A stretch of 64,000 nucleotides of DNA from Larkinella knui (GCF_003858645.1 NZ_RQJP01000003.1:124001-188000), one strand, 5' to 3'. Shown: positions 52,829-63,389, numbered from the stretch's first letter. A program made the numbers and translations. Notes: a model not told the origin generated them from the letters alone.

Positions 52829-54109
52829 ATGCGTTTGTTTTTGACCTTTTCGTTCGTTTTCTCCTTTCTCGTAGCTCCGGCTCAATCTTCGAAAACCGCT
52901 CTTTTCATAATAGCCGGTAAACTGTACGATTCCGAAAAAAACGTATTTCTGAAAAATCAGGAGATCATCATCCAGGACGGCCTGATCGTGGCCGTTGGAA
53001 GTGCCCTGAAAAAGCCAAAAGGAATCCGGGTGATTGACTTGAGTACAAGCACGGTGACGCCCGGTTTAATCGATGCGCATACGCATTTATTGTTCAATCA
53101 GAAAATAAGCCGGGATGGTATGGAACTCGCGTCGAAAGTCCCCGCCGACGAGCGAATCAAGCGGGGACTGGACTTTGCGAAAGAAACCTTGCTGGCCGGT
53201 ATTACCACGGTTCGGGATGTGGGTAACTCCGGGCAATTCCTGGATATCCAGTTAAAAAAACGGCTCGGTATGGGAAAAACAGCGGGATCACGGATGTACG
53301 TTTCCGGCCCGATTCTGAGCCCTCCGGGTGGCCAGTTCGGTCGGCTTTACCCGGCGGACAGTTTTCTGATCAATCAGGAATACCGGGTCATCAAAGGGGC
53401 TGAAGATGCGAAATCAGCTGTTCTGGAACACATCAAGCGCGGGGTCGACGTGATAAAAGTCTGCATGAATACCGACAACCGGGTTCTGGCTCCCGACGAA
53501 ATTAAAGCCATTGTTCAAACGGCCCATCAGAATAAAATTCCGGTAACCGCTCATGCGACGTATGACGAATCGGCGCGGGATGCGGTTTTGGCCGGGGTCG
53601 ACGGCATCGAACACGGTTACTCGCTTTCCGACAGTACACTGTCACTCATGGCGAAACACGGTACGTATCTGGTTCCGACGGATGTCTCCCGTGAACAGGG
53701 AAAAATACGGGTTGCCGCCGTTGGCATGAAAGGCAAGGAAGGCGATGAGTATTTAAACAGCGCACTCACCGGTTTTCACGACCGGCTCAACCGAGCCCTA
53801 AAAAAAGGCGTTCTCATTGTAGCCGGTTCGGATTATTACAACGACATTCCGGGCATTCAGCGTGGACAAGGGTCTGCCGACGTGTTACGATCATACTACG
53901 AAGCCGGGATTCCGGCCCCAACCGTTATTCAGTTTGCAACCTACAACGCGGCCAGGGCGCTGGGGGTTTCGGATCAAATCGGGTGCCTAAAAAAAGGAAT
54001 GAAAGCGGATCTGGCCGTATTCAGAGGTGACCTGGAAACTAATTTTCCAACCGTATTCTCCGAGGTTGAAATGGTGATAAAAGAGGGCACCCTTTTCCAA
54101 TCCCATTAA
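52829..54109 (+). CDS. Secreted amidohydrolase-family enzyme
   Basis: 426 residues from ATG 52829, which gives a signal peptide (MRLFLTFSFVFSFLVAPAQSS). The metal motif LIDAHTHLLF (HxH) is near 78, then TTVRDVGNSG near 120, VDVIKVCMNTDN near 206 with the candidate carboxylated Lys, VTAHATYDES near 235, GIEHG near 255 and the final AGSDYY near 330. Resembles imidazolonepropionase-like and prolidase-type amidohydrolases, periplasmic. It has no obvious operon partner. Confidence 0.9.
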   Translation: MRLFLTFSFVFSFLVAPAQSSKTALFIIAGKLYDSEKNVFLKNQEIIIQDGLIVAVGSALKKPKGIRVIDLSTSTVTPGLIDAHTHLLFNQKISRDGMELASKVPADERIKRGLDFAKETLLAGITTVRDVGNSGQFLDIQLKKRLGMGKTAGSRMYVSGPILSPPGGQFGRLYPADSFLINQEYRVIKGAEDAKSAVLEHIKRGVDVIKVCMNTDNRVLAPDEIKAIVQTAHQNKIPVTAHATYDESARDAVLAGVDGIEHGYSLSDSTLSLMAKHGTYLVPTDVSREQGKIRVAAVGMKGKEGDEYLNSALTGFHDRLNRALKKGVLIVAGSDYYNDIPGIQRGQGSADVLRSYYEAGIPAPTVIQFATYNAARALGVSDQIGCLKKGMKADLAVFRGDLETNFPTVFSEVEMVIKEGTLFQSH

Positions 54110-54122
54110 CCCGTTAACAAGG

Positions 54123-55637
54123 TCATTCCCTTTTTTCTTTCACCGACTTGAGAAAAGCTGCTAATTCGCTGACCAGCTGCGGGTTTTCCCCGGCGACATT
54201 CCTGGTTTCCCCCAAATCCGTCCTCAAATCGTAAAGCTGCGGCAGCGGATTATTTCCCAGCTCGGTGTTGGTTGCCTTTTGCACCGCCGGTCCGTTGCTG
54301 GGTTCGATGTATTTCCAGTGGCCTTTAACGAGTGAAAGGGTGTTGTTGAGTGCGTGTTCAATGACATAATCCCGCCCATTTTTGTCTTTTCCCAGCAACG
54401 CATCGAGCGTATTGAAACTGTCAGTAGCTTCCCCCTCTCCCACTGTCTGACCGGTCAGAACCGCCAGCGACTTGAGCAAATCCACCTGACTCAACAGGGC
54501 ATCCGACGTTCCAGCCTTCACTTTTCCGGGCCAGCGAACGATGAAAGGCACGCGGGTTCCGGCATCGAACGCGCTGTATTTACCACCCCGCAATGGCCCC
54601 GCCGGTTTATGACCGCCCAGCTTTTCCACCGCATAATCCTTGTATCCATCGTCCACTACCGGCCCGTTGTCGCTGCTGATTATCACCACCGTATTGTCTT
54701 TCAGGCCCAACCGATCCACGGTTTTCATAACTTCACCCACGCAGTAATCCAGTTGCAAAATGGCGTCACCGCGCGGTCCCATACCGCTTTTGCCCACAAA
54801 ACGCGAATGAGGCATACGCGGTACGTGGATATCGTGGGTCGAGAAATAGAGGAAAAACGGGTTTTCCTGATGGGTTTCGATGAATTGGTTTACTTTCCCG
54901 GTCAACACATCGGCCATTTCCTCATCCACCCACCGCGCCGACTTCCCTCCGCTCATGTACCCAATCCGGCTAACGCCGTTAATAATAGTCTGATCGTGGC
55001 CGTGCGAATACATCATTTTCAACAGGTCCGGATTCGCCTTGCCGGTGGGTTCGGTTCCGATCGGGTCTTTGTAGCTCACCTGAACGGGATCGCTGGAATC
55101 CAGGCCCACAATGCGGTGGTTTTCCACGTAAACGCAGGGCACCCGGTCGCCGGTTGCCGGTAGCAGAAACGAGTAGGTAAAACCGATTTCCAAGGGGCCC
55201 GGTTTGATGTCGCTATTCCAGTCGGGCCCGCCTTTTGGCCCTAAACCCAGATGCCATTTGCCGACCACGCCGGTTTTGTAGCCCGCCCGTTGCAGCATTC
55301 CGGGCAGCGTAATGCGATTGGTCGGAATCAGCAAAGCCGCATCGCCGGGGGCAATTCCGGTTCCGGATTTTCGCCAGGCATACTGGCCCGTCAGCAGCGA
55401 ATACCGCGACGGGGTACACGTTGCCGATGTGGCGTGGGCGTTCGTAAACCGCAACCCTTCGGCCGCAACCCGGTCGATATTCGGCGTTTTTACCTTCGTT
55501 GCGCCATAACAACTCACGTCACCGTAGCCCAGATCGTCGGCATAAATCAGCACGATATTGGGTTTCTGCTGAGCCTGAGCAACCAGCGACGATAGGATGA
55601 GAACACTACAAATCAATAAAAAAATTCTACTTTTCAT
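54123..55637 (-). CDS. Sulfatase (formylglycine-dependent), exported
   Basis: 504 residues from ATG 55637, which begins a signal peptide (MKSRIFLLICSVLILSSLVAQAQ); the longer frame lacks one. Alkaline-phosphatase-superfamily fold: NIVLIYADDLGYGDVSCYG (metal Asp pair near 30-40), ATCTPSRYSLLTGQYAWR with the CTPSR sequence whose Cys is converted to formylglycine, IISSDNGPVV near 310. Removes sulfate from a sulfated sugar or other ester. Last gene of a run with a second sulfatase and a glycerophosphodiesterase downstream of SusC/SusD. Confidence 0.94.
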   Translation of the reverse strand: MKSRIFLLICSVLILSSLVAQAQQKPNIVLIYADDLGYGDVSCYGATKVKTPNIDRVAAEGLRFTNAHATSATCTPSRYSLLTGQYAWRKSGTGIAPGDAALLIPTNRITLPGMLQRAGYKTGVVGKWHLGLGPKGGPDWNSDIKPGPLEIGFTYSFLLPATGDRVPCVYVENHRIVGLDSSDPVQVSYKDPIGTEPTGKANPDLLKMMYSHGHDQTIINGVSRIGYMSGGKSARWVDEEMADVLTGKVNQFIETHQENPFFLYFSTHDIHVPRMPHSRFVGKSGMGPRGDAILQLDYCVGEVMKTVDRLGLKDNTVVIISSDNGPVVDDGYKDYAVEKLGGHKPAGPLRGGKYSAFDAGTRVPFIVRWPGKVKAGTSDALLSQVDLLKSLAVLTGQTVGEGEATDSFNTLDALLGKDKNGRDYVIEHALNNTLSLVKGHWKYIEPSNGPAVQKATNTELGNNPLPQLYDLRTDLGETRNVAGENPQLVSELAAFLKSVKEKRE

Positions 55638-55708
55638 AGGACCAGAATTGCTGTTCTCTTCGATGGACACGGCAAAATAGTGGCGGTCAAAGTAGGGAAT
55701 TCCCGGTT

Positions 55709-57124
55709 TTAATACAATGCTTTTCGTTTGGTCAGCGGAAATTCCGGGTTTTCGGTTCGGGTTTCGTTCATCAATGTTTTGATTTTTGCCACCAGGTTGG
55801 GGTGCTTGTCAGCCAGATTGGTCGTTTCTGCGGTATCGTCGTGAAGGTTATAGAGTTCAAAAGGTTTTTCGTAAAACCGGATTCCTTTCCACGGACCCAT
55901 GACAACGGCCTGCACCGGTCCTTCCCGTTCGTTGATTTCCCAGTACAGATAGTCGTGTTTTTTTTGTTTTTTTGATTTTCCCAACAGCTCCGGCAGGTAA
56001 GAAATACCGTCGATGTTAGCCGTTGGTTTAATACCGGCCACTTCGCAGGCCGTGGGCAGAAAATCCCAGAACGCACACGGGTGGCCGGACACACTGCCGG
56101 CCTTTATTTTACCCGGCCAGCGGGCTACAAAAGGCACCCGAATCCCGCCCTCGTACAATTGCAGTTTTCCGCCCCGAAACGGACCATTGCTGTCGAAAAA
56201 GCCGTTGTCAAAACCGGGGCCATTGTCACTCGTAAAAATAACCAGCGTATTTTCGTCCAGATCCTGTTTTTTCAGTTCGGCCATAAGTTGTCCGACGTAC
56301 CGATCCAGGCGCGAAACCATCCCGGCATACGCGAGATTCCCATCCAGATCATGGTGATAATGAGCCACCTGCATAGGTCGTTTGGGCCAACCCAGGTTCA
56401 GGTACGCCCGTTTGGAATCGTCCGGTACGGTCAGCTCATTGTGCGGCAGGGTAAACGGCAGATACAGAAAAAACGGCTCTTTTGTATGTTCCTGAATAAA
56501 CGTAAGCGCCTGACTGGCAAAGGAATCATTGGAATACGTGCCGATTTTTTTCGCGCAGTCATTTTCCGGAAGCAGCACTTTTTCATTGTTTTGCCAGATG
56601 TATTCCGGGTAGTAATGGTGCGCTTCGCGGTGGGTTCTGAACCCGTAAAAAGAGTCGAAACCCTGGGCCAGCGCATTCCCCGTCGTACCCCCTTCATCCA
56701 GCCCCCACTTGCCGATTATACCGGTCTTGTAACCCGCGCGTCTCAGCTCTTCGGCCACCGTCACATCCGCCGGGATCAGATCGGCCGGTTTGCCGTTCAG
56801 GCTCCACTCCGAGAGTTCGCGCACGGTGGCGTGGGCGGTATGAATGCCCGTCAGCAAAGCCGCCCGCGATGGTCCGCAAACGGAAGTTCCGGCATACTGC
56901 TGCCGAAAATTCATACCTTCCGCAGCCAGCCGGTCGAGGTTAGGGGTTTTAATTTTGGTCTGACCATTGAACCCGACGTCACCATACCCCAAATCATCGG
57001 CAACGATTAGGATGATGTTCGGTTTCTGCCCGGCGCTTTTTTCCGTTGGCCTGAAAGAACTAAAAACCCCCAGCGCTAAACTCATCCCAAAAGCTGCTAA
57101 CACAAAGATTTTCAACTGTTTCAT
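55709..57124 (-). CDS. Sulfatase (formylglycine-dependent), exported
   Basis: 471 residues with signal peptide (MKQLKIFVLAAFGMSLALGVFSSF). NIILIVADDLGYGDVGFNG near 36, GTSVCGPSRAALLTGIHTAHA with CGPSR (formylglycine site) near 80, and VIFTSDNGPGFDNG near 300. Diverged from its neighbour at 54123 (about the same architecture, different motif CGPSR vs CTPSR). Its ATG lies 1 base after the stop of the GDPD gene upstream, so the three genes are coupled. Confidence 0.94.
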   Translation of the reverse strand: MKQLKIFVLAAFGMSLALGVFSSFRPTEKSAGQKPNIILIVADDLGYGDVGFNGQTKIKTPNLDRLAAEGMNFRQQYAGTSVCGPSRAALLTGIHTAHATVRELSEWSLNGKPADLIPADVTVAEELRRAGYKTGIIGKWGLDEGGTTGNALAQGFDSFYGFRTHREAHHYYPEYIWQNNEKVLLPENDCAKKIGTYSNDSFASQALTFIQEHTKEPFFLYLPFTLPHNELTVPDDSKRAYLNLGWPKRPMQVAHYHHDLDGNLAYAGMVSRLDRYVGQLMAELKKQDLDENTLVIFTSDNGPGFDNGFFDSNGPFRGGKLQLYEGGIRVPFVARWPGKIKAGSVSGHPCAFWDFLPTACEVAGIKPTANIDGISYLPELLGKSKKQKKHDYLYWEINEREGPVQAVVMGPWKGIRFYEKPFELYNLHDDTAETTNLADKHPNLVAKIKTLMNETRTENPEFPLTKRKALY

Positions 57125-57125
57125 A

Positions 57126-58073
57126 CTACTTGAAATAAGACGCTTTGGAGGAAGAAGAGACGTTTTGTAACGGTTTCAGAGCCATTCCGGCTTCGATGGC
57201 GAGGTCGGCTTCTATAATATCGGCTCCGCTTTCGATGATACCGAGGTAGCCCTTCGTCAGTTCTCCAGCGGTTTTAATCTCGCCTTTTGTATACTGACGA
57301 TCGTAGTTACGCGAACTGCCGACCATGCACATAGCGCCCCGTTTATGAATTTCCCGGAACAATTCCGGTTCTTTGCCCAGGGTGTGGCTTACGAAAACGA
57401 CCACGTTCTGCCAGGGGACACCCGTTTTGTCGAACTCCCGGACTTTTTCCAGTGTTCCCAGCATCACTTCCATGAGGATGTTTTTATTCAGCCGGTAGCA
57501 TTTGATCGCATCCTCGTTGGTGTAGGCCATGACAATCGCGCTGGCTTCGGCGTGGTGTTCCTCAATTTTCCGAACGCGGGCTTCCATCGGAACGTCCTTC
57601 ATGTCCAGCACCAGGATTGTTTTGCCTTTGGCCCATTCCAGCGCTTCGTCGAGCGTGGGCATGGTGTAGGGCGTTGTGTTCCCGTCGGTATCTTTCAATT
57701 TCAGACTTTTCAGTTCTTTCAATGTGTAGTCCGAGACTTTACCACGGCCGGTGCTGGTACGGTCGAGCGTGGCGTCGTGCATCAGTACGATGGCGCTGTC
57801 CTTGGTATAATGCGGATCGATTTCCAGCATGGCATGCACCTGCCTGAGCGTATTTTCAAACGTCGTCAGGCAGTTTTCCGGAAAGCCTTTCCGCGGACCA
57901 CCCCGGTGAGCGCTAACGAACGGAAGCCGGTCGGGCGAATAGGCAAAGAAGCCTTTCAAATCCGCGCCGTTTTTGGTCTGTATTGTATGAAAACCGGGTG
58001 CCGGATCGATCCGGCGAAAACCGCCCAAACCGGCGGCAAGGAGCAGGATTAGGAAAAAAAGTGAATAGTTCAT
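57126..58073 (-). CDS. Glycerophosphodiester phosphodiesterase family protein, exported
   Basis: 315 residues with signal peptide (MNYSLFFLILLLAAGLGG). GDPD motifs: FVSAHRGGPRKGFPENCLTTFENTL (HR and EN; about 53-77), EIDPHYTKDSAIVLMHDATLDRTSTGRG (ExD and HD; about 85-112), and a TIM-barrel ending at AVIEADLAIE. Hydrolyses glycerophosphodiesters or similar; in some loci GDPD homologues act on other phosphodiesters of glycans. First of three coupled genes behind the SusD. Confidence 0.92.
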   Translation of the reverse strand: MNYSLFFLILLLAAGLGGFRRIDPAPGFHTIQTKNGADLKGFFAYSPDRLPFVSAHRGGPRKGFPENCLTTFENTLRQVHAMLEIDPHYTKDSAIVLMHDATLDRTSTGRGKVSDYTLKELKSLKLKDTDGNTTPYTMPTLDEALEWAKGKTILVLDMKDVPMEARVRKIEEHHAEASAIVMAYTNEDAIKCYRLNKNILMEVMLGTLEKVREFDKTGVPWQNVVVFVSHTLGKEPELFREIHKRGAMCMVGSSRNYDRQYTKGEIKTAGELTKGYLGIIESGADIIEADLAIEAGMALKPLQNVSSSSKASYFK

Positions 58074-58244
58074 GGAATGATTTTATACGGATGAAAGAAG
58101 CTGGAGAAAAAGGTGAGACGCCAAACTGCCGCATCTTCTCTTTTTAAAGCTATTTAATTTAAAGACCGAACGCGGATCAAACGGAGGGAACCGATCAAAA
58201 TGGGGCGTATTCCTTCCGCTTAATCCGTGTTCCCACCCTACCCT

Positions 58245-59897
58245 TCAATAGCCCGGATTCTGAACGATTTTCGGGTTCTGGTCGATCACCGCCTGGGGAA
58301 TTGGCATCAGGTAATTCTTGGCCGGGTCAAATTTAATGGTGCCGCCCCCGACGTTCACCACCTCATAGGTAAGTGCTCCGTTGACCGTTGAAATTTTCAT
58401 GGCCCGCAACGGTTTACTGAACACGTTGGGCGCAATCCGCCATCGCCACAGATCGAACAGCCGTTTCCCTTCGAACGCCAGTTCGACCCGGCGTTCCCGG
58501 CGAATACGCTGGCGCATCTGCTCCTGGCTCAGACCCGCGGGCAGGTTTGGCAGTCCGGCACGGGTCCGGATTTTGTTCATCGCGTCGTATACGGCCGCAT
58601 CCGGTCCCGACAGCTCATTTTTTGCTTCAGCTAAGTTCAAAAGCACCTCCGCGTAGCGGAAAACGATGGAATTTGAGCCCCCCGTAAAGTTATTCAGGTT
58701 ATCCCGGCTGGGCATTACCGCCGGGTCCAGCATCTTTTTCAGGAAATACCCCGTCCGGTTTTTACCACCCGCTCCGGAGGCATCGAATACATTGTTGTTG
58801 TTGGCGATGCCCAAACGGGTGTAAATCACCTGCCCGCCAATCCAGGGGGTTCCGTCGTACAGGATCGAGGCATAAAACCGCTTGTCCCGATTTACATACG
58901 GATTCCGGGGGTCATACTGCGCCGAGCCTTCGGCGGCTGTTTTGCCATCCAGAAATTCGTAGTCATCCACCAGATCCTGCGTCGGATTGACACTGCCCCA
59001 ACCCAGACCGTTGTTGAGCATGGTAACTCCCCAGTAGGTATCCCGGGCGTGTCCTTTGATATTGGGTGCGTATTGCACATCAAAAATAACTTCTTTGTTG
59101 TTCTCATTGGCCGAATAAAACAACCCACCATAATCCGCAAATAACTCATAAACAGCCAATTGCATGATTTGCTGGTTGGTGGCAACTGCATCAGCCCATT
59201 TACCGGCGTACAGCTCCAGTTCACCTTTCAGCGCGAGAGCGGCTCCTTTCGTCGCTCTTCCCAAATCGACGGCGGCAACGGTAGGGGGTAAATCGGCGGC
59301 TGCTTTCGTGCACTCTTCCTGAATAAAGCTGACGCATTCGGCGTAGGTGTTTCGCGGATAATTGATATCCGCTTCGGCGTTCCGGTTCAAAACGTTGGTG
59401 ATCAGAGGAACCCCGCCGTACAAATTGACCAGCGATGTGTAGTAATACGCCCGTAGAAAGCGGGCCTGTGCCAGCATCGACTTTTTAGTCGCATCATCAA
59501 AGGAAGAAGCGGCCACTTTTTCGAGAAACAGATTACACTTGCGGATGTTGGCGTACATCTTGCTCCACTGCGGCCCAAAAATCTGGGCATTCGGGCCATA
59601 CGTGTTATTGGCAAAAAGCGTGTAAGACGGAATTCCCGCCAGGTTTCCATTCACCGAATTATCCGAATAATTGTCGAGAGGATCGTTGCTGACTTCGGTG
59701 GGAACGTTGGTAAAGACCGACGACCAGGGACCCGGGTTCAGGGCGTTGTATATGTCGTTTAAGAACAGACTGGCGTTCTGGGGTGTGCTCCAGACCGTTT
59801 CGTTGGTCAACTGATCGGTGGGCATCACCTCGACGGATTGGTCGCTGCACGATAGGCAACTGAATAGGGCGACGAAAGAAATGAATAGTTTTCTCAT
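58245..59897 (-). CDS. SusD/RagB-family outer-membrane lipoprotein (third pair)
   Basis: 550 residues with lipoprotein signal (FISFVALFSCLSCSDQ). SusD features: QWSKMYANIRKCNLFLEKV, MLAQARFLRAYYYTSLVNLYGGVPLI, and C-terminal RIRRERRVELAFEGKRLFDLWRWRIA followed by NYLMPIPQAVIDQNPKIVQNPGY. Follows its SusC by 25 bases and precedes the phosphodiesterase and sulfatases. Ligand likely a phospho- or sulfo-decorated molecule, by context. Confidence 0.94.
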   Translation of the reverse strand: MRKLFISFVALFSCLSCSDQSVEVMPTDQLTNETVWSTPQNASLFLNDIYNALNPGPWSSVFTNVPTEVSNDPLDNYSDNSVNGNLAGIPSYTLFANNTYGPNAQIFGPQWSKMYANIRKCNLFLEKVAASSFDDATKKSMLAQARFLRAYYYTSLVNLYGGVPLITNVLNRNAEADINYPRNTYAECVSFIQEECTKAAADLPPTVAAVDLGRATKGAALALKGELELYAGKWADAVATNQQIMQLAVYELFADYGGLFYSANENNKEVIFDVQYAPNIKGHARDTYWGVTMLNNGLGWGSVNPTQDLVDDYEFLDGKTAAEGSAQYDPRNPYVNRDKRFYASILYDGTPWIGGQVIYTRLGIANNNNVFDASGAGGKNRTGYFLKKMLDPAVMPSRDNLNNFTGGSNSIVFRYAEVLLNLAEAKNELSGPDAAVYDAMNKIRTRAGLPNLPAGLSQEQMRQRIRRERRVELAFEGKRLFDLWRWRIAPNVFSKPLRAMKISTVNGALTYEVVNVGGGTIKFDPAKNYLMPIPQAVIDQNPKIVQNPGY

Positions 59898-59922
59898 GAG
59901 AATGTTACCGTTTGAGCAGGTA

Positions 59923-62900
59923 TTAAAAACCGATCGTTAAACCGACCGTATACACTTTTTGCTGGAAATAATACCGCGCCCGGTTGCTGGCCAGTTCAGG
60001 ATCGAGGAAGGGCACCTTCGAGAACGTCAGCAAGTTCTGGCCGGAAACATACACCCGCAGCGTTTGGACTTTGAGTTTGCCGAGTACCGACGCCGGAAAC
60101 TGATAGCCAAAATCAAGGGTTTTCAGCCGCAGATAGCTCCCGTCCCGAATCCAGAACGAGGACACCTGGCTGTTGTTGGTCGTTGGCGAGGGGGCCACCC
60201 GCGGATAAGCGGCATCCGGATTTTCGGGCGTCCAGTAATCCAGTTGTTCCCGAAATACTTTGGCTCCGTTGAAAAACGGCAGCTGCGCTTCATTTTCCAG
60301 CAGCAGCGAACTCATGGCGGCTCCCTGCCAGAGAATATTCAGATTGAACCCTTTCCAGCTCAGGTTGGTCGTTAACCCCAGAATCATTTGCGGCTCCAGC
60401 GGTTTGCCAATATAAACCTCGTCGTTGCCGTCGATTTTTCCGTCCTGATTGATGTCCTCATATTTGATATCGCCCGGTTTGAGCGCCCCAAACTGAGTGG
60501 CCGATGCCTTGATTTCTTCTTCTGACTGGAAAAATCCCAGTGCCCGGTAGCCAAACCGCGAATTGTAGGCCCGACCCGTCCGGCGCCGGTTGGGATTATT
60601 GAAGGTGGAGGCATTCTCAAACGTCTGAATTAATTGGTTCGCGGCATACGTGAAATTAAAAGTAGCGTCCAGCTTCAAACCACCCCCGAAGGTCTGGCGG
60701 GTATTAATCGACAGATCGACGCCCCGGTTGCTCATCTCGCCCGCGTTGACCTGTGAAATACCGATACCGTATTCAACCGGGACCGTTTGGGCGGGCGAAA
60801 CCAGCATGTTGGACCGACGTTCGTGGAAATAATCCGCTTCCAGATTCAACCGGCCGTTCCACAGCGACGCTTCCAGACCGATGTCGAACTTTTTAGCGGT
60901 TTCCCAGGTGATATCCGGATTGGCTTCATTCCGCTCAAAAACGCCCTGGGTCTGGTAATACTGGGTTCCGCCGAACACATAGCTATTGGCCAGCCCGTAG
61001 GTACTCAGGTATTGAAAAGGACTCCCGGCCAGATTACCGGATTTACCGTATGAAGCCCTGATTTTCAGATTGTTTACCCAAAGCACCCGGTCTTTGAAGA
61101 ATCTTTCTTCCGACAGCCGCCAGCCTAAAGAAGCCGCCGGAAAAAAAGCAAACCGTCTTCCGGGCGCAAAATAGTAATGCCCGTCATACCGCCCGGCCAG
61201 TTCAACCAGGTACTTTTCGGCATAATTATACGTGGCCCGGCCCACAAAACCGACTTGTTTGCTGGAGCTGGCCGAGCCCGAATTATCATAATTGGTTTTG
61301 TTGGTACTACCCGTCGAAAGCTGGTCCAGATAGACCGAATAATTCAGGCGGGATGCGGCAAAGTCATCCGTCTGACCATTTCGCTGCTCAACGACGCCCA
61401 GCACATTCACCGCGTGCTGACCAAACGTATTCGCATACGTGAGATATCCCTGGAGAGTTGTTTTCGGGCTTTGACTGAATGCCTGGGCCAACTGGGGTGC
61501 GCCCACGCCCCCTTTGGTGGTGACAAACTGGTTCTGCGCATTCAGAGCGTAATACGTAAAGGGAATTTGCCAGATTTTGGAAAAGGAATAGTTTTTATCG
61601 TAAGCGGCCACGCCCTTGAGGGCTAAACCCGGTACAAAAGGCAGTTTCTGTTCAATGGTTAACTGGGTAAACAGCATGTTACTGGTCTGATTGTTATAAC
61701 CACTTTCGTAAAGGGATGGCAATAACTCATTTCCCGGCAACCCATTGCTGAACGACAACTGATTGACCAGCAAAGGCGGGTTTTTGGTGACCGACGTAAA
61801 AAGTCCGGTTCCGCTCGACGATCCCGGATTTTTGGTAGTTTCCAACGTGCCTTTGACATCCAGCGAAACCGTGGTGGTCGGCGTGGCATTCACATCGATA
61901 TTGGTAGCCAGGTTGACCCGGGAAAAATTGATGGTTTTAACCGCTCCTTCCTGGTACATATACCGTAACGAACTGAAAAACCGCACTTTATCCGATCCCC
62001 CGGCCAGAGTCAGGTCGTGGTTCGTGATGGGAGCCTGAAAGTTGATCACCTCCTTAACCCAGTCATGATTGGGATAATGATCCGGGTCGGAACCATCCCG
62101 GTATTTCTGCAATTGTTCGTCGGTATAGGTGGCCGGCAACCCGGCATTTTTATTGGCGGTATTGAGTAAGGACGCAAACTCGTAGGAATTGAGGTAGTCG
62201 GGATACCGGGTTGGCCGCTGCATACCGACCCAACCGGTGTAGGTCAGGGACACCTTGCCGGATTTGCCGCGTTTGGTCGTCACCAGAATCACCCCATTGG
62301 CACCGGCTAATCCGTAGGGAGCCACGGCTGCGGCATCTTTCAGCACCGTGATGCTTTCTATTTCGTTGGGGTTCAATTGCGAAAACGGACGGGGAATACC
62401 GTCGACGATCGTCAGCGCCCCATTTTGCGACCCGGTGGTTCCCAAACCCCGAACCCGCAGCGTGGAGGCATCTTTGCCCGGCTCCCCGCTCCCCTGAAAC
62501 GACAAAACCCCGGATACACGCCCGCTGATGCTGTTGTTGATGTTGGCAACCGGGGCGGCTTTTAGTTCATCGCCTTTCACCGTCGAAACCGCAGCCGTAG
62601 TCGATGTTTTCCGTTGGGTGCCGTAGCCCACCACCACCACTTCACTCAGGGCCTTGATGTCGGGCTTCAACGAAATGGTGAAACTGGCGCTGTTGCCCAG
62701 AACCACTTCCTGCGATTCGTAGCCTACAAAACTGAAAACCAGCGCCCGATCCGTGTCCTCGACGCGCAGAGAAAAGCGGCCGTTGCCGTCGGTCGCCGTA
62801 CCTCGGGTCGTCCCTTTCACGATGACGGTGACGCCCGGAATGGACTGCTTATTTTCGGCATCCGTTACCGTACCGGTTATCGTGCGGGCCGCAACCTCCG

Positions 62901-63303
62901 GCGCGTCGGTTTTGGCCGACCCATCCAGCAGCCCGGTTTCCGGGGCTTTGTCCAGCAGAATTTGTTTGCCTTTCACCTCATAAATGACATTCAGCGGTTT
63001 GAGCAAACTGGTGAGCACTTCGGCCAGCGATTGGTTCGTCACTTTCAGCGATACTTTGCGACGGGCCGGAACCACCTGGGGGCTATACATAAACCGCACA
63101 TCGGCCTGCTTTTCAAGCAGCCGCAACACCGTCTTCACTTCCTGCTCATCGGCCTGAAGCGAGATTTTTCGATTTAGCAATTCCTGGGCAACCACATCTC
63201 CCGCATAGGTAATACCGGCCAGGGCCGTTATCAGCAGGAGTTGAATGAAACTGACACGCATGATTTGACAGGTCAAAGGGTGTCTGCGTATTCTTTTTTT
63301 CAT
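59923..63303 (-). CDS. SusC/RagA-family TonB-linked transporter with STN domain (third pair)
   Basis: 1126 residues from ATG 63303. The start gives a signal sequence (MKKRIRRHPLTCQIMRVSFIQLLLITALAGITYAGDVVAQ). Then an STN/secretin-TonB N-terminal domain (EVKTVLRLLEKQADVRFMYSPQVVPARRKVSLKVTNQSLAEVLTSLLKPLNVIYEV), which signals to FecR, a carboxypeptidase-like domain (ITGTVTDAENKQSIPGVTVIVKGTTRGTATDGNG), TonB-box EVVVVGYGTQRKTSTTAAVS, plug and barrel to VYTVGLTIGF. The STN domain plus the FecR gene upstream mean the transporter also senses its ligand and controls an ECF sigma factor encoded outside the window. Confidence 0.95.
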   Translation of the reverse strand: MKKRIRRHPLTCQIMRVSFIQLLLITALAGITYAGDVVAQELLNRKISLQADEQEVKTVLRLLEKQADVRFMYSPQVVPARRKVSLKVTNQSLAEVLTSLLKPLNVIYEVKGKQILLDKAPETGLLDGSAKTDAPEVAARTITGTVTDAENKQSIPGVTVIVKGTTRGTATDGNGRFSLRVEDTDRALVFSFVGYESQEVVLGNSASFTISLKPDIKALSEVVVVGYGTQRKTSTTAAVSTVKGDELKAAPVANINNSISGRVSGVLSFQGSGEPGKDASTLRVRGLGTTGSQNGALTIVDGIPRPFSQLNPNEIESITVLKDAAAVAPYGLAGANGVILVTTKRGKSGKVSLTYTGWVGMQRPTRYPDYLNSYEFASLLNTANKNAGLPATYTDEQLQKYRDGSDPDHYPNHDWVKEVINFQAPITNHDLTLAGGSDKVRFFSSLRYMYQEGAVKTINFSRVNLATNIDVNATPTTTVSLDVKGTLETTKNPGSSSGTGLFTSVTKNPPLLVNQLSFSNGLPGNELLPSLYESGYNNQTSNMLFTQLTIEQKLPFVPGLALKGVAAYDKNYSFSKIWQIPFTYYALNAQNQFVTTKGGVGAPQLAQAFSQSPKTTLQGYLTYANTFGQHAVNVLGVVEQRNGQTDDFAASRLNYSVYLDQLSTGSTNKTNYDNSGSASSSKQVGFVGRATYNYAEKYLVELAGRYDGHYYFAPGRRFAFFPAASLGWRLSEERFFKDRVLWVNNLKIRASYGKSGNLAGSPFQYLSTYGLANSYVFGGTQYYQTQGVFERNEANPDITWETAKKFDIGLEASLWNGRLNLEADYFHERRSNMLVSPAQTVPVEYGIGISQVNAGEMSNRGVDLSINTRQTFGGGLKLDATFNFTYAANQLIQTFENASTFNNPNRRRTGRAYNSRFGYRALGFFQSEEEIKASATQFGALKPGDIKYEDINQDGKIDGNDEVYIGKPLEPQMILGLTTNLSWKGFNLNILWQGAAMSSLLLENEAQLPFFNGAKVFREQLDYWTPENPDAAYPRVAPSPTTNNSQVSSFWIRDGSYLRLKTLDFGYQFPASVLGKLKVQTLRVYVSGQNLLTFSKVPFLDPELASNRARYYFQQKVYTVGLTIGF

Positions 63304-63389
63304 ACTTTTGACTGTTTGGTTAGTTTTCAACTGGCAAAACAATCCCGCCCTCTCCCAAAAGAGGTGTACAACATCGGCGGGTACTTTCT

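Noticed and set aside
56081-57010. 309-codon plus-strand frame
   Set aside because: Antisense to the sulfatase at 55709-57124, which carries the complete CGPSR and metal motifs.
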